Source of the DNA: Cokeromyces recurvatus
Taxonomy: Eukaryota > Mucoromycota > Mucoromycetes > Mucorales > Mucoraceae
DNA: 64,000 nt
Assembly (NCBI RefSeq): GCF_025118155.1
Contig: NW_026251393.1
Location: 310,001 to 374,000, forward strand
Reading direction: 5' to 3'
Shown: piece after piece, positions 23,503-34,634 of the stretch
Layout: each line of letters starts with the position of its first letter
Numbering within the stretch: position 1 is the first letter of the stretch
Made by a program: the position numbers and the translations under genes
The notes under the pieces: generated by a model
The model's input: the letters and a program-made list of their open reading frames with translations, nothing else
Told to the model about the DNA's origin: nothing
Database searches by the model: none

Positions 23503-23740
23503 TATGATAAATTACAAAAGAAAAATACTGTATATTATTATTATTATTTTTGAATTCTTTTATACATGTTCTCATTCAATAACACTTGTCGTATCATATT
23601 CAAATCAAGGATATCCTTTCTCTTTTTACTTGAATGATAGGACAAGTTTTATGTCTCATTAGAGACCATGACATCAAGTTAGCTACTGCATAATTCCTCT
23701 TTATTGTTACACTTCCCATGGATGTGCTACACTAATTTTT
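23503..23740. other. Intergenic, upstream of Kre9-like gene
   Basis: AT-rich spacer, 5' of the Kre9-like gene and 3' of the antizyme gene. ATT repeat near 23534-23548. Nothing else seen before the pentanucleotide repeat. Confidence 0.5.
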
Positions 23741-23880
23741 TATTTTATTTTATTTTATTTTATTTTATTTTATTTTATTTTATTTTATTTTATTTTATTT
23801 TATTTTATTTTATTTTATTTTATTTTATTTTATTTTATTTTATTTTATTTTATTTTATTTTATTTTATTTTATTTTATTT
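23741..23880. repeat. (TTTTA)n microsatellite, about 28 units
   Basis: Nearly perfect pentanucleotide array of about 140 nt. On the minus strand it reads (AAATA)n and begins at the stop codon of the antizyme gene, so it forms the start of that gene's 3' UTR. Confidence 0.95.
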
Positions 23881-24420
23881 ATAATTCATAACCCACAAGT
23901 ACATATTCTGGCTCTTGACCATAAATAATAGGATGCATCATTTCGAAACCAAGATACATAAAAGCACGTAAAATAGTATTCAGACTTTCTTTATATTGAT
24001 GCTTATTAATACAGACAATAAGATGATTACAACCCGTCTTTTCTTCAGCAAGTTCAATTAAATGAGTTATACTATAAATTCATTATATAATGAGGCTTCT
24101 TGTTAAAACAAAAAAAAAAAAAAAAAAAAAAAAGGATGATACTTTACCATGATTGGAATTCACCATCAGCCCAATTTAATAAACCAGTTTTATGACCCAC
24201 AAATGGAGAACTAAGAAAGACAGTATTATTATGAATAAATGCTTCACAAAAAAGAATAGTTTTTTTTTCATTATTAGTAGTAGTTTGAATAGTTAATATT
24301 TCTTCTACTTTTGAATCAAACTTATTTGATTGACCAAATACTTGAATAATGAAATCATTCTGGCCTAAAAGAATTTTGTGTCAAGTCTTTTTTCCTCATG
24401 CACAGATCTTCTACTATTGT

Positions 24421-24466
<46 letters not shown>

Positions 24467-24637
24467 TTGTTGACGACCCTTTACGGTGACAAAATCAACT
24501 GTTGTTTCATCTTTTTCATCTTCTTGTGGTGTACTACTCAATCTTATATGGTTAGAAGAAGGAATAGTGGGTACAACCGTGGATATGGGTTGTAAAGGAA
24601 TTGATATTTCTTTTTTAACAGAGCTTGCGATAATCAT
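23879..24637 (-). CDS. Ornithine decarboxylase antizyme; needs a +1 shift
   Basis: Antizyme binds ornithine decarboxylase, sends it to the proteasome and limits polyamine uptake. Exons (minus): 24637-24466, 24364-24148, 24072-23879. Family marks: FLSSPFVGHKTGLLNWADGE, then ELAEEKTGCNHLIVC, LRAFMYLGFEM and the terminal YVLVGYEL. In frame 0 the reading stops at TGA 24056-24054, right after ..THFN (codon 135). The conserved last 58 residues lie in the +1 frame and run to TAA 23881-23879. All three frames are closed between the acceptor TAG (24075-24073) and this point, and no other AG lies there, so splicing cannot repair it. Antizymes are universally decoded by +1 frameshifting at a stop, so this fits, but the shift site is unusually late (inside the domain). 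An extra T in the TTTT at 24060-24063 (coding strand) is the other explanation. Confidence 0.85.
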
Positions 24638-24786
24638 GGACTTTTATTACTACTACTACTACTACTACTATATCTATTTTTCTCTTTGGTGGCCTTTGAA
24701 AAGAGGGTGCTTGAAGCGTAAAGAAGAATTACTATGTGCTTATCCAGTGCTGTTACTCTATTTACTTGTAGGTGTTTCGCTATCAT
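24634..24786 (-). CDS. Candidate upstream ORF of antizyme mRNA
   Basis: A 50-codon frame with a seven-serine AGT run ends in TGA (24636-24634) that overlaps the ATG (24637-24635) of the main antizyme frame as ATGA. It could be a regulatory upstream frame with termination-reinitiation, or an alternative first antizyme frame, but the shift needed to enter the main frame would be -1, not the +1 used by antizymes. Possibly only leader sequence. No homology recognised. Confidence 0.25.
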   Translation of the reverse strand: MIAKHLQVNRVTALDKHIVILLYASSTLFSKATKEKNRYSSSSSSSNKSP

Positions 24787-24839
24787 TATTGAAAGAAGAA
24801 AAAGTGAATAAAAGTAGTTATATCCATGAATGATATTTT

Positions 24840-25544
24840 ATATATTTGTATATATTATACCTATTAAAACACCTAAAAAACAAACAGAAATTTAAAAGGG
24901 AGATTTGATTGGTTGAAAAAAAAATATGGTAAAAAAAAAATAGGTAAAAAGTTGGTTTTAATAATTAATTTCTTCTTTTTTTTGGTGTCCTTTTTTTTTC
25001 TATTATTATTTTTATTAACAATAATAATAATAATAATGGCTATAATATCTTGAAATATGTATATAGTTTGTTGACTATAAAGAAGTTATATATATTTGTA
25101 TCTTGATAGATTAAGTAGTGTTCAAAAAAAAAACAATAAAATAAAAAGGAGAAGGGTTCTCTTGTGTGGAGAAAAAAAAGTAAAAGAAAAGTAAAAGAAA
25201 AAAGAAAAATATAGAAGAAAATAAAAAAGTAATTTTATAAATAAATGAATGTTAGAAAAAATTCGGTATTTAAACTCAACGATGTTACATAATAAGTTAT
25301 TATTATTCAATTGCTCTCATACTACCACATCAATGATGAAATAGAATCATGGGAAGCTCTTTGTTATGGCCAATTAAATTAAAAGCTTCTATTTAAGAAG
25401 AAATGAATAAATTCTTTCTTCCTTCTTCTGATATGAGTGTAAACAAGTCAACTAATACTAAAGGAGATTATTTTATTCTTCTTTTCCTTCAACTATAAAG
25501 TAACAAGAAGAATGAATAGACATTATCGTATTTCTTTAGCTTTA
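24840..25544. other. Intergenic, no gene seen
   Basis: AT-rich with A runs, (AAT)n at 25017-25035 and purine-rich AAAGAAAAG tracts at 25170-25240. Only short chance frames. Confidence 0.55.
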
Positions 25545-26875
25545 AAGGATGTGATAATTGAGTTACTTTATATAGTAGAGAATTTTGAATTTCAAATTCA
25601 AAATATTACAACTATTTTTTCGAATGAAAAGAAAAAACAATTTGAGATAATATAATATTCCAATTTAGAGAAAGTGACTATTCATTTTAGGCAAACATAA
25701 AATACTAATTAAATAGAATCAATAAATAAAACTAATAAAAAGCTAAGCATCTCTCTCTCTTTTTTTTTTTTTCTGCTTTATTCTGTTCTTTTTTATATAA
25801 CTTTATAAATGTATGAAGCTATAATTCAAGAAAAAATTTGTACTGTTAGGGAAAAGCGAATACAGGAAATCCCTTAAAGATTATTTTCTATTATTTATGT
25901 TAAAAAAATGAAGTCAAGAATGCAGATAGAAAATCACAAAGTATCAGTTGATAATTTTGAATATAAAGAAGTGCAATGCATATTCATATATAGATCCATA
26001 TTTTTAGATACGGGCAGAAAGAGTGCTTATACGGCTTTGTATGCGTTATATATAGAATAGCCATCAAATAAGGAGATATACTACAAAGAAATATTATAAT
26101 TGACAGAAAGAAAAAGAAATTAATGAAATAATGACATTAGAGACCAATATACCAACGTTAAAGACATTAAATCAAGATGTATACTTGAATTGCATCAATC
26201 ACCTTCTACTTAATATCTCCCTTCTCTTTAACTTTTACACCATTTCTACAGCTAGAGATCGCTTCAATCTCTACCAAGATCGGCAAGGAGCTGCAGAATA
26301 TATGGTTCATATATTCTTGCATGGCGCTTCTAAATACAATCAGAGTAAAAAGGAAAAAAAAGAAGAAGAAGAGAAAGAGAAAGAAGAAGCAACAGATGTG
26401 AAAAGAGAAAGATAGCAAGTACTAAAAGCTCCATAAACCAGAATCGAAAATATAACAATGGAAGACAGTCAAGTTTGAATATGATTAAACAAAAGCTTTC
26501 CCCTTTTTTAGTTTATGAAGAGTGAAAATTGTAAAAAAAAAAACTGTGGCAGAGAGATCTCTATTTGCCTGTTTATTTGGAAAAGAAATGGGCTGACCTG
26601 ATGAAATTCAACAAAGATGACAACAGTAACGTTTGTTTAGACCCCCCCCTGTAACGAATACGGGGTTTCTCCTCTACTTGTAGAAGAAATTTAGATCATT
26701 ACAAGTAATATACATTATACCTATTGAATTAGTATTTTATATTTGCCTTAAATGAATGGCTACTTTCTCTAAATTGGAATATTATCTTATCTCAAATTGT
26801 ATTCGAAAAGAACTTGTAATCTCCTGAATTTGAATTTTAACAAATACTGTAAGAGTTAGATTATCACATGCGTTT
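25545..26875. mobile_element. Degenerate element bounded by about 170-nt inverted repeats
   Basis: Left arm 25548-25720 and right arm 26722-26875 are inverted copies of each other, roughly 75-80% identical by eye. Shared blocks include CAATTTGAGATAA, TAATATTCCAATTTAGAGAA and ATAAAATACTAATT. The about 1-kb interior has no recognisable transposase; a 94-codon frame at 26131-26415 ends in a Lys/Glu run and is not convincing. This fits a decayed, non-autonomous DNA transposon or foldback element inserted upstream of the acyl-CoA dehydrogenase gene. No clear target-site duplication was found. Confidence 0.5.
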
Positions 26876-27009
26876 AGGTTTTCTCACATGAATCGGAGCT
26901 GTTGTTTATTTTATGATTTAAAGCTATCTATCTCTTCTTTCTTCTTCTTCTTTCTTCCCTTTAATTTTATTTATTTATTTGTTTTATTTTCTTCAAGTGT
27001 ACACACCAA

Positions 27010-28266
27010 ATGTTAAGAACAGTTTCTAAATTAATATGTACAAACAGTCGTCGTCATTATTCTACTGAAGCATCCAGTATGGGTATGGGTTTTAGTTTAA
27101 CAGAAGAACAAAAATCCATTCAGCAAATGGCTCGTAAATTTGCTCGCGAAGAAATTATACCTGTCGCTGCTGAATATGATCGAACAGGAAGATATCCAAC
27201 TGAAATTATTAAAAAGGCATGGGAATTAGGTTTAGTGAATACACATATTGAAGCTCAATATGGTGGCATGGGTTTAGGTGTTCTGGATAGCGCCATTATC
27301 TCTGAGGAATTAGCCTTTGGCTGTACAGGTATACAGACAGCGATTGAGGCTAATAATTTAGCAGAGGCACCTTTAGTGGTAGCAGGGAACGACTTTCAAA
27401 AGAGAAAATATTTAGGTCGTATGACAGAGGCCCCCTTAATGGCTTCTTATGGCGTTACAGAGCCTGGCGCAGGCTCAGATGTGGCTGGTTTATCTACCTC
27501 TGCGGTAAAAATGAAAAGGGATGGAAGTTGGGTTATCAATGGACAAAAGATGTGGATCACAAATTCAGGTCATGCAAATTGGTTCTTTGTCTTGGCTCGT
27601 ACAGATGCAAATGCGAATACAGGTAAAGCCTTTACAGGGTTTATCGTGGATGCAGATACACCTGGTATTAGTATAGGTCGTAAAGAGATCAATATGGGTC
27701 AACGTGCATCAGATACGCGTGGGGTTACATTTGAAGATGTCGTTGTACCCGCTGAGAATGTCTTGGGTGCTGAAGGAGATGGCTTTAAGATTGCTATGAA
27801 TGCCTTTGATATCACACGTCCATTAGTAGCCTCGGGTGCTATCGGTTTAGCTCGTCGAGCCATGGAAGAAGCGACTCGTTATTCTTTAGAACGTAAAACG
27901 ATGGGTAAACCTATCTTTCATCATCAAGCTGTCTCATTCATGTTGGCAGATATGGCAATAGGTATTGAAAGTGCACGTATGATGGTCTATCGTTCAGCTT
28001 ATATGAGAGATCAAGGAGAAAAGAATACATGGCATGCAAGTATTGCTAAAGCTTTAGCTGGTGATGTAGCTAATAAATGTGCTACAGATGCTGTTCAAAT
28101 CTTTGGTGGGAATGGGTTTAATACAGAATATCCAGTTGAAAAATTAATGCGTGATGCAAAGATATTTCAAATATATGAAGGTACAGCACAAATTCAACGT
28201 TTAATTATCTCTCGTGGTTTAGCAGATGCTGTAAAGAATGGTGCAGATGCTCTTGGTGGTTTTTAA
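27010..28266 (+). CDS. Acyl-CoA dehydrogenase, medium-chain type, mitochondrial
   Basis: Intronless, 418 residues. FAD enzyme for the first step of fatty-acid beta-oxidation. The N-terminus [20 protein letters not shown] is a mitochondrial presequence. FAD/substrate motifs: [37 protein letters not shown], and [20 protein letters not shown]. The catalytic base is Glu390 in [14 protein letters not shown], the position of Glu376 in mature mammalian MCAD, rather than the earlier site used by isovaleryl- and long-chain enzymes. Length matches ACADM (421). Upstream lies a CTT/TTC pyrimidine tract (26931-26960). Confidence 0.95.
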   Translation: MLRTVSKLICTNSRRHYSTEASSMGMGFSLTEEQKSIQQMARKFAREEIIPVAAEYDRTGRYPTEIIKKAWELGLVNTHIEAQYGGMGLGVLDSAIISEELAFGCTGIQTAIEANNLAEAPLVVAGNDFQKRKYLGRMTEAPLMASYGVTEPGAGSDVAGLSTSAVKMKRDGSWVINGQKMWITNSGHANWFFVLARTDANANTGKAFTGFIVDADTPGISIGRKEINMGQRASDTRGVTFEDVVVPAENVLGAEGDGFKIAMNAFDITRPLVASGAIGLARRAMEEATRYSLERKTMGKPIFHHQAVSFMLADMAIGIESARMMVYRSAYMRDQGEKNTWHASIAKALAGDVANKCATDAVQIFGGNGFNTEYPVEKLMRDAKIFQIYEGTAQIQRLIISRGLADAVKNGADALGGF

Positions 28267-28321
28267 GAAAAAAATAAAATAAATAAATAAAATAAAATAA
28301 AGTAAAATAAATAGGGCTTTA

Positions 28322-29659
28322 TTACGAAATAATAGTGGTATAAACATGGCCAAAATCGTCTACATCATCAAATTGAATGATAGGACCATTATAGCCCTTT
28401 TTTTGTGCAAACACAGAATACCATGACATGTATGTATGATATTCGTCTACTTCATTTCTCATAGATTTTATTGTTTGTTCCAATTCATCTTCTGTTATCC
28501 ATTTATTTGTTAGCCAATCTCTTTGAAGTCCTTTAATAATCCTTTCCCAATATTCTAGTAATAATGAACCAATCGCACCACCATATAATCCAACAGGTGT
28601 ATGCGTATGATATATCTGCATGCCTTTTAATTGACTTTGATTAGCTATTCGATTTGGCCATGGATTTAGCTTTGGTTGTTCATCTGTAGATGGATGATGT
28701 AAGCTTGTCTTGATAACTATAATATATAAATGATGAGCATGTAATAATAGAATAATCAAAAAAAAAAAAAAAAAAAAAAATAGGTAGTAGAAAACTTGCA
28801 TTGATTTAATAGTGACATTGAAGGGCCAGCATCTAATAGATTATCATATGCTTCTATACATTCAATATAAGCACCCTTTTTCATTATTCTGATTAGATCC
28901 TTTAATATATTATCCCACATCGAGTCTGGTAATGTATCCATCATTGAACGTATAAAGATATAATCAAATGTAGCATCTTCATAAGGTAATGGTAACTCGA
29001 TTAAATCTATACGATGATACACAATATTTTTTGATAACGAACTATTTAAATAGAATAAGATAACACATCTATTATAAATAGATACACATATTTACCTTAT
29101 TGGTAAAATATTCTTATCAATATCAATGCCTGTAAAATAAGATAAAGGGTATTGTGAAGCCATGTCCTATGATGATTACATAATATCAATAAATAAAATG
29201 AATAATATACATGTATATAAAGAAACACATTACACTAGTCCAAAATCCTGATCCACATCTATATAAAATAGGTAATTGTAAATTGACATATTATACTCTT
29301 ATTATTAAACCTACAAATGACATACTTACCCAATATCTAATACTTCACAGCCACCTGCTTGTAACAGCCTTTGAACGGGTGCCTTAAAATCACTATTATA
29401 TTATGTTTATCACTACTTTATATAATTGTATGTAATATTCATTTTTTTACCTTTCAAATGCTAGTTTAAGAGCACAATGTCTGGCCCAATCTCTTTCAAT
29501 ATCATCCACTGTATTTGGTAGTCTTTGTCTTATGCTTAATTTTGTATCTTTATTAGACGTTCTCCACTTTAATTTTAAGAAACTCGAAAAAGAAGAAGTA
29601 CTGCTACTATTATTATTGTCAGCTAATGAACTTGTTGCATTCATGTTACTATTCACCAT
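28322..29659 (-). CDS. Class I SAM-dependent methyltransferase
   Basis: A 334-residue protein. Exons (minus): 29659-29451, 29392-29330, 29258-29234, 29166-29096, 29041-28800, 28716-28322 (1005 nt, exact). Motif I is EVLDIGCGSGFWT (SAM loop), followed by TGIDIDKN (acidic residue after beta-2) and EDATFDYIFIRSMMD, RIMKKGAYIECIE (motif post-III). The N-terminal 60 residues are Ser/Asn-rich. It belongs to the large fungal methyltransferase group around UMTA/LaeA-like proteins; the substrate is unknown. The third exon is only 25 nt. The fifth intron uses a GC donor (T|GCAAGT at 28799-28798) with TAG; a GT donor would break the frame. A stretch of T on the plus strand lies inside that intron. Confidence 0.88.
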
Positions 29660-29785
29660 CTTTGAAATGAAATAATAAAGGAAAAAAGTAGAAGGAAAAA
29701 AAATTTTTTTTTTTGATATTATTATGTAGCCAAACAAAGCATTTAGTGTAACATCTTCCTCCTATATCGTGTTGTATCATTCATG

Positions 29786-29834
<49 letters not shown>

Positions 29835-32312
29835 GAAATTGAAAAACTCGTTTTCTCTAATATAAATCTTCATTTTTTTGTAAATTTCATAATAATCCAG
29901 ATTAGCGTATTGGGAAAGGTATATAATATAAATAGTATCTATTTGAACAAAGAGGAAAATGCAAAGAGAGTATCTATTTTACATAGAAGGGAGAAACAAG
30001 ACTGTAGCATGATGGATAATCGTACAAATCATGTTTATTTTAGGTCTCATATTGCAATTTATATTAGTAGCGGTAGCTGTTGATGTATTATTTTTATCGT
30101 CATAATAACAACAATCATACTAGATTCAAGAATCATCAACAAAGGATATTATTATAACTATCAAGTCGTATACTTTGATACAATTTATAATGTGTATTAT
30201 TATATAAGACATGAATTGATACTATGAAACAATAATAATTAGTCAAATATAGAGTAAAAGAATGTTCAAATAAAATAAAAATAAAAATACCAGTCATTCT
30301 TTCTAATTTGACCTTAAAGTCATACAAGGCTTTTCTGATCATCTCTGCAAATATCTTTACTGTTCTCTACAGCCTTTTTATTTATTTATTTATTTATTCA
30401 ATCTTCTTGATTACCTTTTCTTATCTTTAGCTTTAATGTGAATGGATTGCTGTGACTTTTAATATCCTGCTAAAGAAGTCTAATTCAAAATAATTAAGCT
30501 TCTAACTCATCATTCAAAAACTAGGTTTTATTGCTCATGTCAAACTAAATTGCTATTTTAATACCCGCCAAATGGTAATAAAAATAAATTAAAATAAATG
30601 AGACAGGTGTAATTTTTTTTTTGTAGACATCACGAGCCAAAAAAAGTGTGGAATGAAAACACATGTTATTGTTTAAAAGCTTATACTGTATCTAGAATTG
30701 ATATAGCAATGATAACTGTACAAGATTTGGTGCTTTTCTAGTTGGCCAACCGTTACCGGCTAAGGAGGCCTGTCTCCTCTCTCTCTCTCTCCCTCTCTCT
30801 CTCTCTTTTGGTGCCAGTGATAATGGGAACTGTCTTCATTTCAGATCTTTTGCCTTTTCCACGTAACCCAAAAATAGATATATACATCTCTGACGTTTAA
30901 AGTTAACGCCATAGCCTTTAACATTTTTGGTTTTTGCATCCAAGTCAAAAATAGCAAACTTATTTTTTTTTTTTTTACTGTATCTCTCAGTGATATTATC
31001 CTTTACTGTAGTCAACTAACACTTTTGTTTCTGAGTTGCCATTCTTCTTTCAAAAATAGATCGAAGGACGGTATATGTAACTTATTTCCGAATTGTAAAA
31101 AAGAAAAAAAAAATCCATTCAGGTACGCTGTGTTTTTATTTTATTTGTTTCATACGAGTTGTATTGAATGTATGTGTCTTGATGATAATGTTTCGGTAAG
31201 CTCTTGTCTTTAACGACTTTGTTTGTCAGTTTAGCTTATGGTTTCAAAGAAGTGGAATGAAGACACTTCCTGTAAAAATCAACAATAGCCAAAATCAGGG
31301 TTTGTTTTTCCAATACTTGGATAAAGATGTACTTTAAAAAAAAAGAAAAAGAAATGCATTATTCTATTTTTCTTGATAACTTGTCTCAAAATGTTTACGC
31401 GATCGTTTCATTTGTTTTATATAAAGCGTCCTACCTTATTTTAGATTAGAATAGAATACTGTAACGGGGTTTTGCTTGCTATTATAGAATTTTGAATAAT
31501 AGTTATCTTAGGAAAACTAGAATGCTATCAAAAGGAGTGTGTTCGCCATATATTGGGTGGTAATCAATTCCAATTTATCCCACAGTTCTTTGAAACAGGA
31601 TTCAACCCTGTGGTTATCAATAAGCGTCGTTGTTGTCTTTTGTTGTTGTTGGCATCTTACTTGACCTCTCAGTCGTGTTTCTCGTCGGCCGTGTCCTTGT
31701 TATCCATATAACAACTTTACCCGGTAAACATTCTATCCAATGTCTCCAAATACCATTCACAATTGTTGATCCAACTTCCTCTAAAGAAACCAACGTCTCC
31801 ACAATTTAGTAGTTTCTTACTTGGATAGTTAGCCTTGTATCATTTTATATATAAAAAGATCTTTTTTGTTTCTATTTCATCAGACACGTTCTCCTCTTCT
31901 CGTCGATCCTAGTGTCAAATTAACGTATTGATAGTCCTCACAGTAGACTAGTATTTTCATCATACTGTTTCTGATGTCTTCTTCTGTCTCTGAACACTTA
32001 AGAGGTCTCCTTTTTTTTTGGAACTGATGACAGCATAATAAAATTGCCAAGTGCTCATTGGTCATTTTTTATTCTATTTTATCTTTATAATAAATAAATT
32101 CTTTTAATTGTAACAGTCGACGTATATATAAACACCCCCCCTTCCAAATATGATCAGTTTATATTCATATAAAAAAAATAAATAAATAAATAAATAAAAT
32201 AAATAAAATAAAGCTTTCTTTTTTGTATATAAATAAATAAATTTACAAGATGTTAAAGGTAAAAAAAAAATAATAATGTTTCAGCAAAATTTACTTTTAC
32301 TAACTTTACTAA
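29660..32312. other. 2.6-kb gene-poor region
   Basis: No supported gene. Contains an A run of about 46 at 29785-29830, a GC-richer patch with GTTGGCCAAC and AGGAGGCCT at 30740-30775, a CT repeat at 30776-30806, a CCACAG...CTGTGG hairpin at 31582-31613, and AAAT tracts at 32168-32245. Two minus frames of 61 codons each (31617-31802, 31880-32065) have non-repetitive composition but no recognisable domain and no convincing splice link. Confidence 0.55.
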
Positions 32313-32884
32313 ATGATAATAATAATAATAATAAAGAGTACAATCACTACAGCCTATAAAGTGACAACAACTTCTACTACTGCTCAACGTAATGCTGTTG
32401 TATTCTTATCTATACGTCACATGTCATTAGAGACACATCAGTATTCTAATGATAACTTAGACATGTCATTACCTCCTTCCATGCAAAAAAAGAATTTAGA
32501 AAATATAATATTGAATGTAAATAATCAAAAGAGTGTATTATTTTCGGACGAGACTCGTACTAGACTTGAGCGTCTACGTCAACATCAATTCCATCCTACT
32601 AATATGCCAGATTCTCCTGATTTTGGTACAAATCAATATCTAAATATTAATGAAGAATTGAAGAAACAATTAAAAGATGTTATCTCTCAATTCAATGCAC
32701 CTATCCGATATGCAGTTGCATATGGTAGTGGTGTATTCCGTCAATCAGGTTATGATGATAAGGTACAAGAAATATGAGATAAAAAAAAAAAAGGAAAGGA
32801 AAAAGAATTATAAATATTTAAAGAATACATATATATATGTGTGTGTATATGTATATATGTATATATGTAAATATGTTTATATTG

Positions 32885-32916
<32 letters not shown>

Positions 32917-33903
32917 TGTATATTTGTATGTGTATATGAATATTAGAAAAAACCAATGATCGATTTTATATTTGGCGTTAGTCATCCTGGACATTGGCAC
33001 GCTTTAAATATTCAGCAAAATCCTCATCATTATTCAGGCATTCGCCTGTTTGGTTCAAGTGCCGTATCCCTATTACAAGAAAAAATAGGTGCAGGCGTCT
33101 ATTTTAACCCATATGTACAGGTGAATGGTATGAATGTTAAATATGGAGTAGTGTCTATCGATAAATTATGTAAAGATTTAATTGATTGGGAGACATTATA
33201 CTTGGCTGGACGGATGCATAAGCCAGTCAAGATTCTTCGAGATGATGCTCGTGTACGTTTAGCCAATCAAGTGAATTTAACAGAAGCTATTCGAGTAGCT
33301 CTCTTAACTCTACCAGAAAACTTTACTGAAAGAGAACTATTTGAACGTATTGCTGGCATTAGTTATAAAGGAGACTTTAGAATGATTATAGGTGAAAATC
33401 CTAATAAGATTGAAAATATCGTTTCCTCTCAGATGGAAAACTTTCATCGACTTTATTTTGGACTTTTAGATGACTTACCTAACATTGCCATTCTTAATCA
33501 AGGACGCCTTCAACAGAACTATAATCCACGTTTCCGTGGGTTAATGATTAAAAAGCTCCCTAAAACTTTATATGACAAAGTGATTAAAGAGCATCTCAAA
33601 CATGTCAGTAAAAATAATATCCAGATTCCAGAAGATAAAACACTTTTATATGAACAAGTAGCTCAATCTGAAGCATTAAACAAGTATATAGAAAGTAGTA
33701 AGTGCATATGGTGTATATATGTATAGACATATAATAGAGATATTTATTGAAAAAAAAATTAACAATTTTTTTTAGGCTTAAAAGAAATTATTGCACGTAC
33801 AGCTATTACTCAAAGTGTCAAAGGTATCTTCACTGCAGGCACAATCAAGACAGTACGTTATGCTGGAGAAAAACTACAAAAATGGTGGACAGCAAAGAAA
33901 TAA
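32313..33903 (+). CDS. TAM41: TAM41, mitochondrial CDP-diacylglycerol synthase
   Basis: A 442-residue matrix-side inner-membrane enzyme that makes CDP-diacylglycerol from phosphatidic acid and CTP for cardiolipin synthesis. Exons: 32313-32762, 32947-33697, 33776-33903 (1329 nt, exact). The nucleotidyltransferase core is clear: RYAVAYGSGVFRQSGY, KPMIDFIFGVSHPGHWHALN, NPHHYSGIRLFGSSAVSLLQ, and GVVSIDKLCKDLIDWETLYLAGRMHKPV. The end SVKGIFTAGTIKTVRYAGEK is also family-typical. The first Met opens an odd MIIIIIIK (an ATA repeat); the Met at 32421 is an alternative. Basic, Ser/Thr-rich N-terminus fits import into mitochondria. The first intron is filled with TA/GT repeats. Confidence 0.95.
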
Positions 33904-33938
33904 AGATGACTCTAGTATAATAAAGGGGATATTTATTA

Positions 33939-34634
33939 TCACGAGGAAGAATGTTTATGTGAAAATAATTCATTTGATTCTATTAATGTATCCACCTGAT
34001 TTATAAAATTGAATATATCATTGAAATAGTTCTTATCAACATGTTCCAAGTTGTTTTTAGCAGAAGATAATGACCAATCTTTATGTGAATTGATATCAAT
34101 TCCAATGCTATTTAACCATAAACGTATTTGATTTGTATTATTCCTTGAAAGATTACTGGGAAAATAAATCAAGATACGTTGATGTTGTTTATCAAAACAA
34201 GTCACAAATGAGTATTGATCTTGATATCTTTGTAATTGCTTTAATAGTTCAATTATATTTACAAATTTGATAGATCTTTTATAAGCTATCTGTGTGATAG
34301 AGTCGATTAATGATTGAATATCTCTACTTTTTGTAGTAAAAGAACAATCAAAATAGCCTTCTTCTTCTTTCATATCAATACAAAGATAGATAGATTCTTG
34401 TTGCTCTTGTCTATTGTTATTTGTATTAATGATAATTTTACTACTATTCGATATCATCATTGACTTTTTATCTTTAATTAACTCGATTATTCCATTTGAT
34501 TGTACTGCTTCTCTAGAAAAGATACGATGATATCCTGATTTATGATTATTTGATACTACTTGATGATTATGAACTCGTTGAACTGGTGCAATAGAGCAAA
34601 ATGGTACTCTTGTATATCCTATAGTCGATGTCAT
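33939..34634 (-). CDS. Protein of unknown function, 231 residues
   Basis: Single-exon frame, not recognised. The N-terminal 80 residues are Ser/Asn-rich with basic patches. From about residue 80 it looks folded: SIYLCIDMKEEEGYFDCSFT, LIDSITQIAYKRSIKFVNII, FVTCFDKQHQRILIYFP, IRLWLNSIGIDINSHKDWSL. Alternating hydrophobic strands and helices suggest an alpha/beta domain near the C-terminus. No signal peptide or membrane segment. It converges on TAM41 with 35 nt between stop codons, and is followed 5' by a GAAGAA-rich leader. The non-repetitive composition and length make a real gene likely. Confidence 0.65.
   Translation of the reverse strand: MTSTIGYTRVPFCSIAPVQRVHNHQVVSNNHKSGYHRIFSREAVQSNGIIELIKDKKSMMISNSSKIIINTNNNRQEQQESIYLCIDMKEEEGYFDCSFTTKSRDIQSLIDSITQIAYKRSIKFVNIIELLKQLQRYQDQYSFVTCFDKQHQRILIYFPSNLSRNNTNQIRLWLNSIGIDINSHKDWSLSSAKNNLEHVDKNYFNDIFNFINQVDTLIESNELFSHKHSSS

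Noticed and set aside
23704..23928. Plus-strand frame of repeated FYFILFY
   Set aside because: Product of the TTTTA microsatellite read in one frame.
24072..24465. Idea that alternative splicing restores the antizyme frame
   Set aside because: The target frame has TAA right after the acceptor (24070-24068) and no AG follows before the conserved block, so no acceptor can enter that frame.
26131..26415. 94-codon plus frame inside the inverted-repeat element
   Set aside because: Ends in a Lys/Glu purine run, no domain, no similarity to a transposase that I can see.
30740..30806. GC-richer patch with palindromes as a possible structural RNA
   Set aside because: No cloverleaf or known RNA motif could be folded by eye; followed directly by CT simple repeat.
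31617..32065. Two adjacent 61-codon minus frames as a two-exon gene
   Set aside because: No splice pair joins them with a kept frame and no domain is recognisable.
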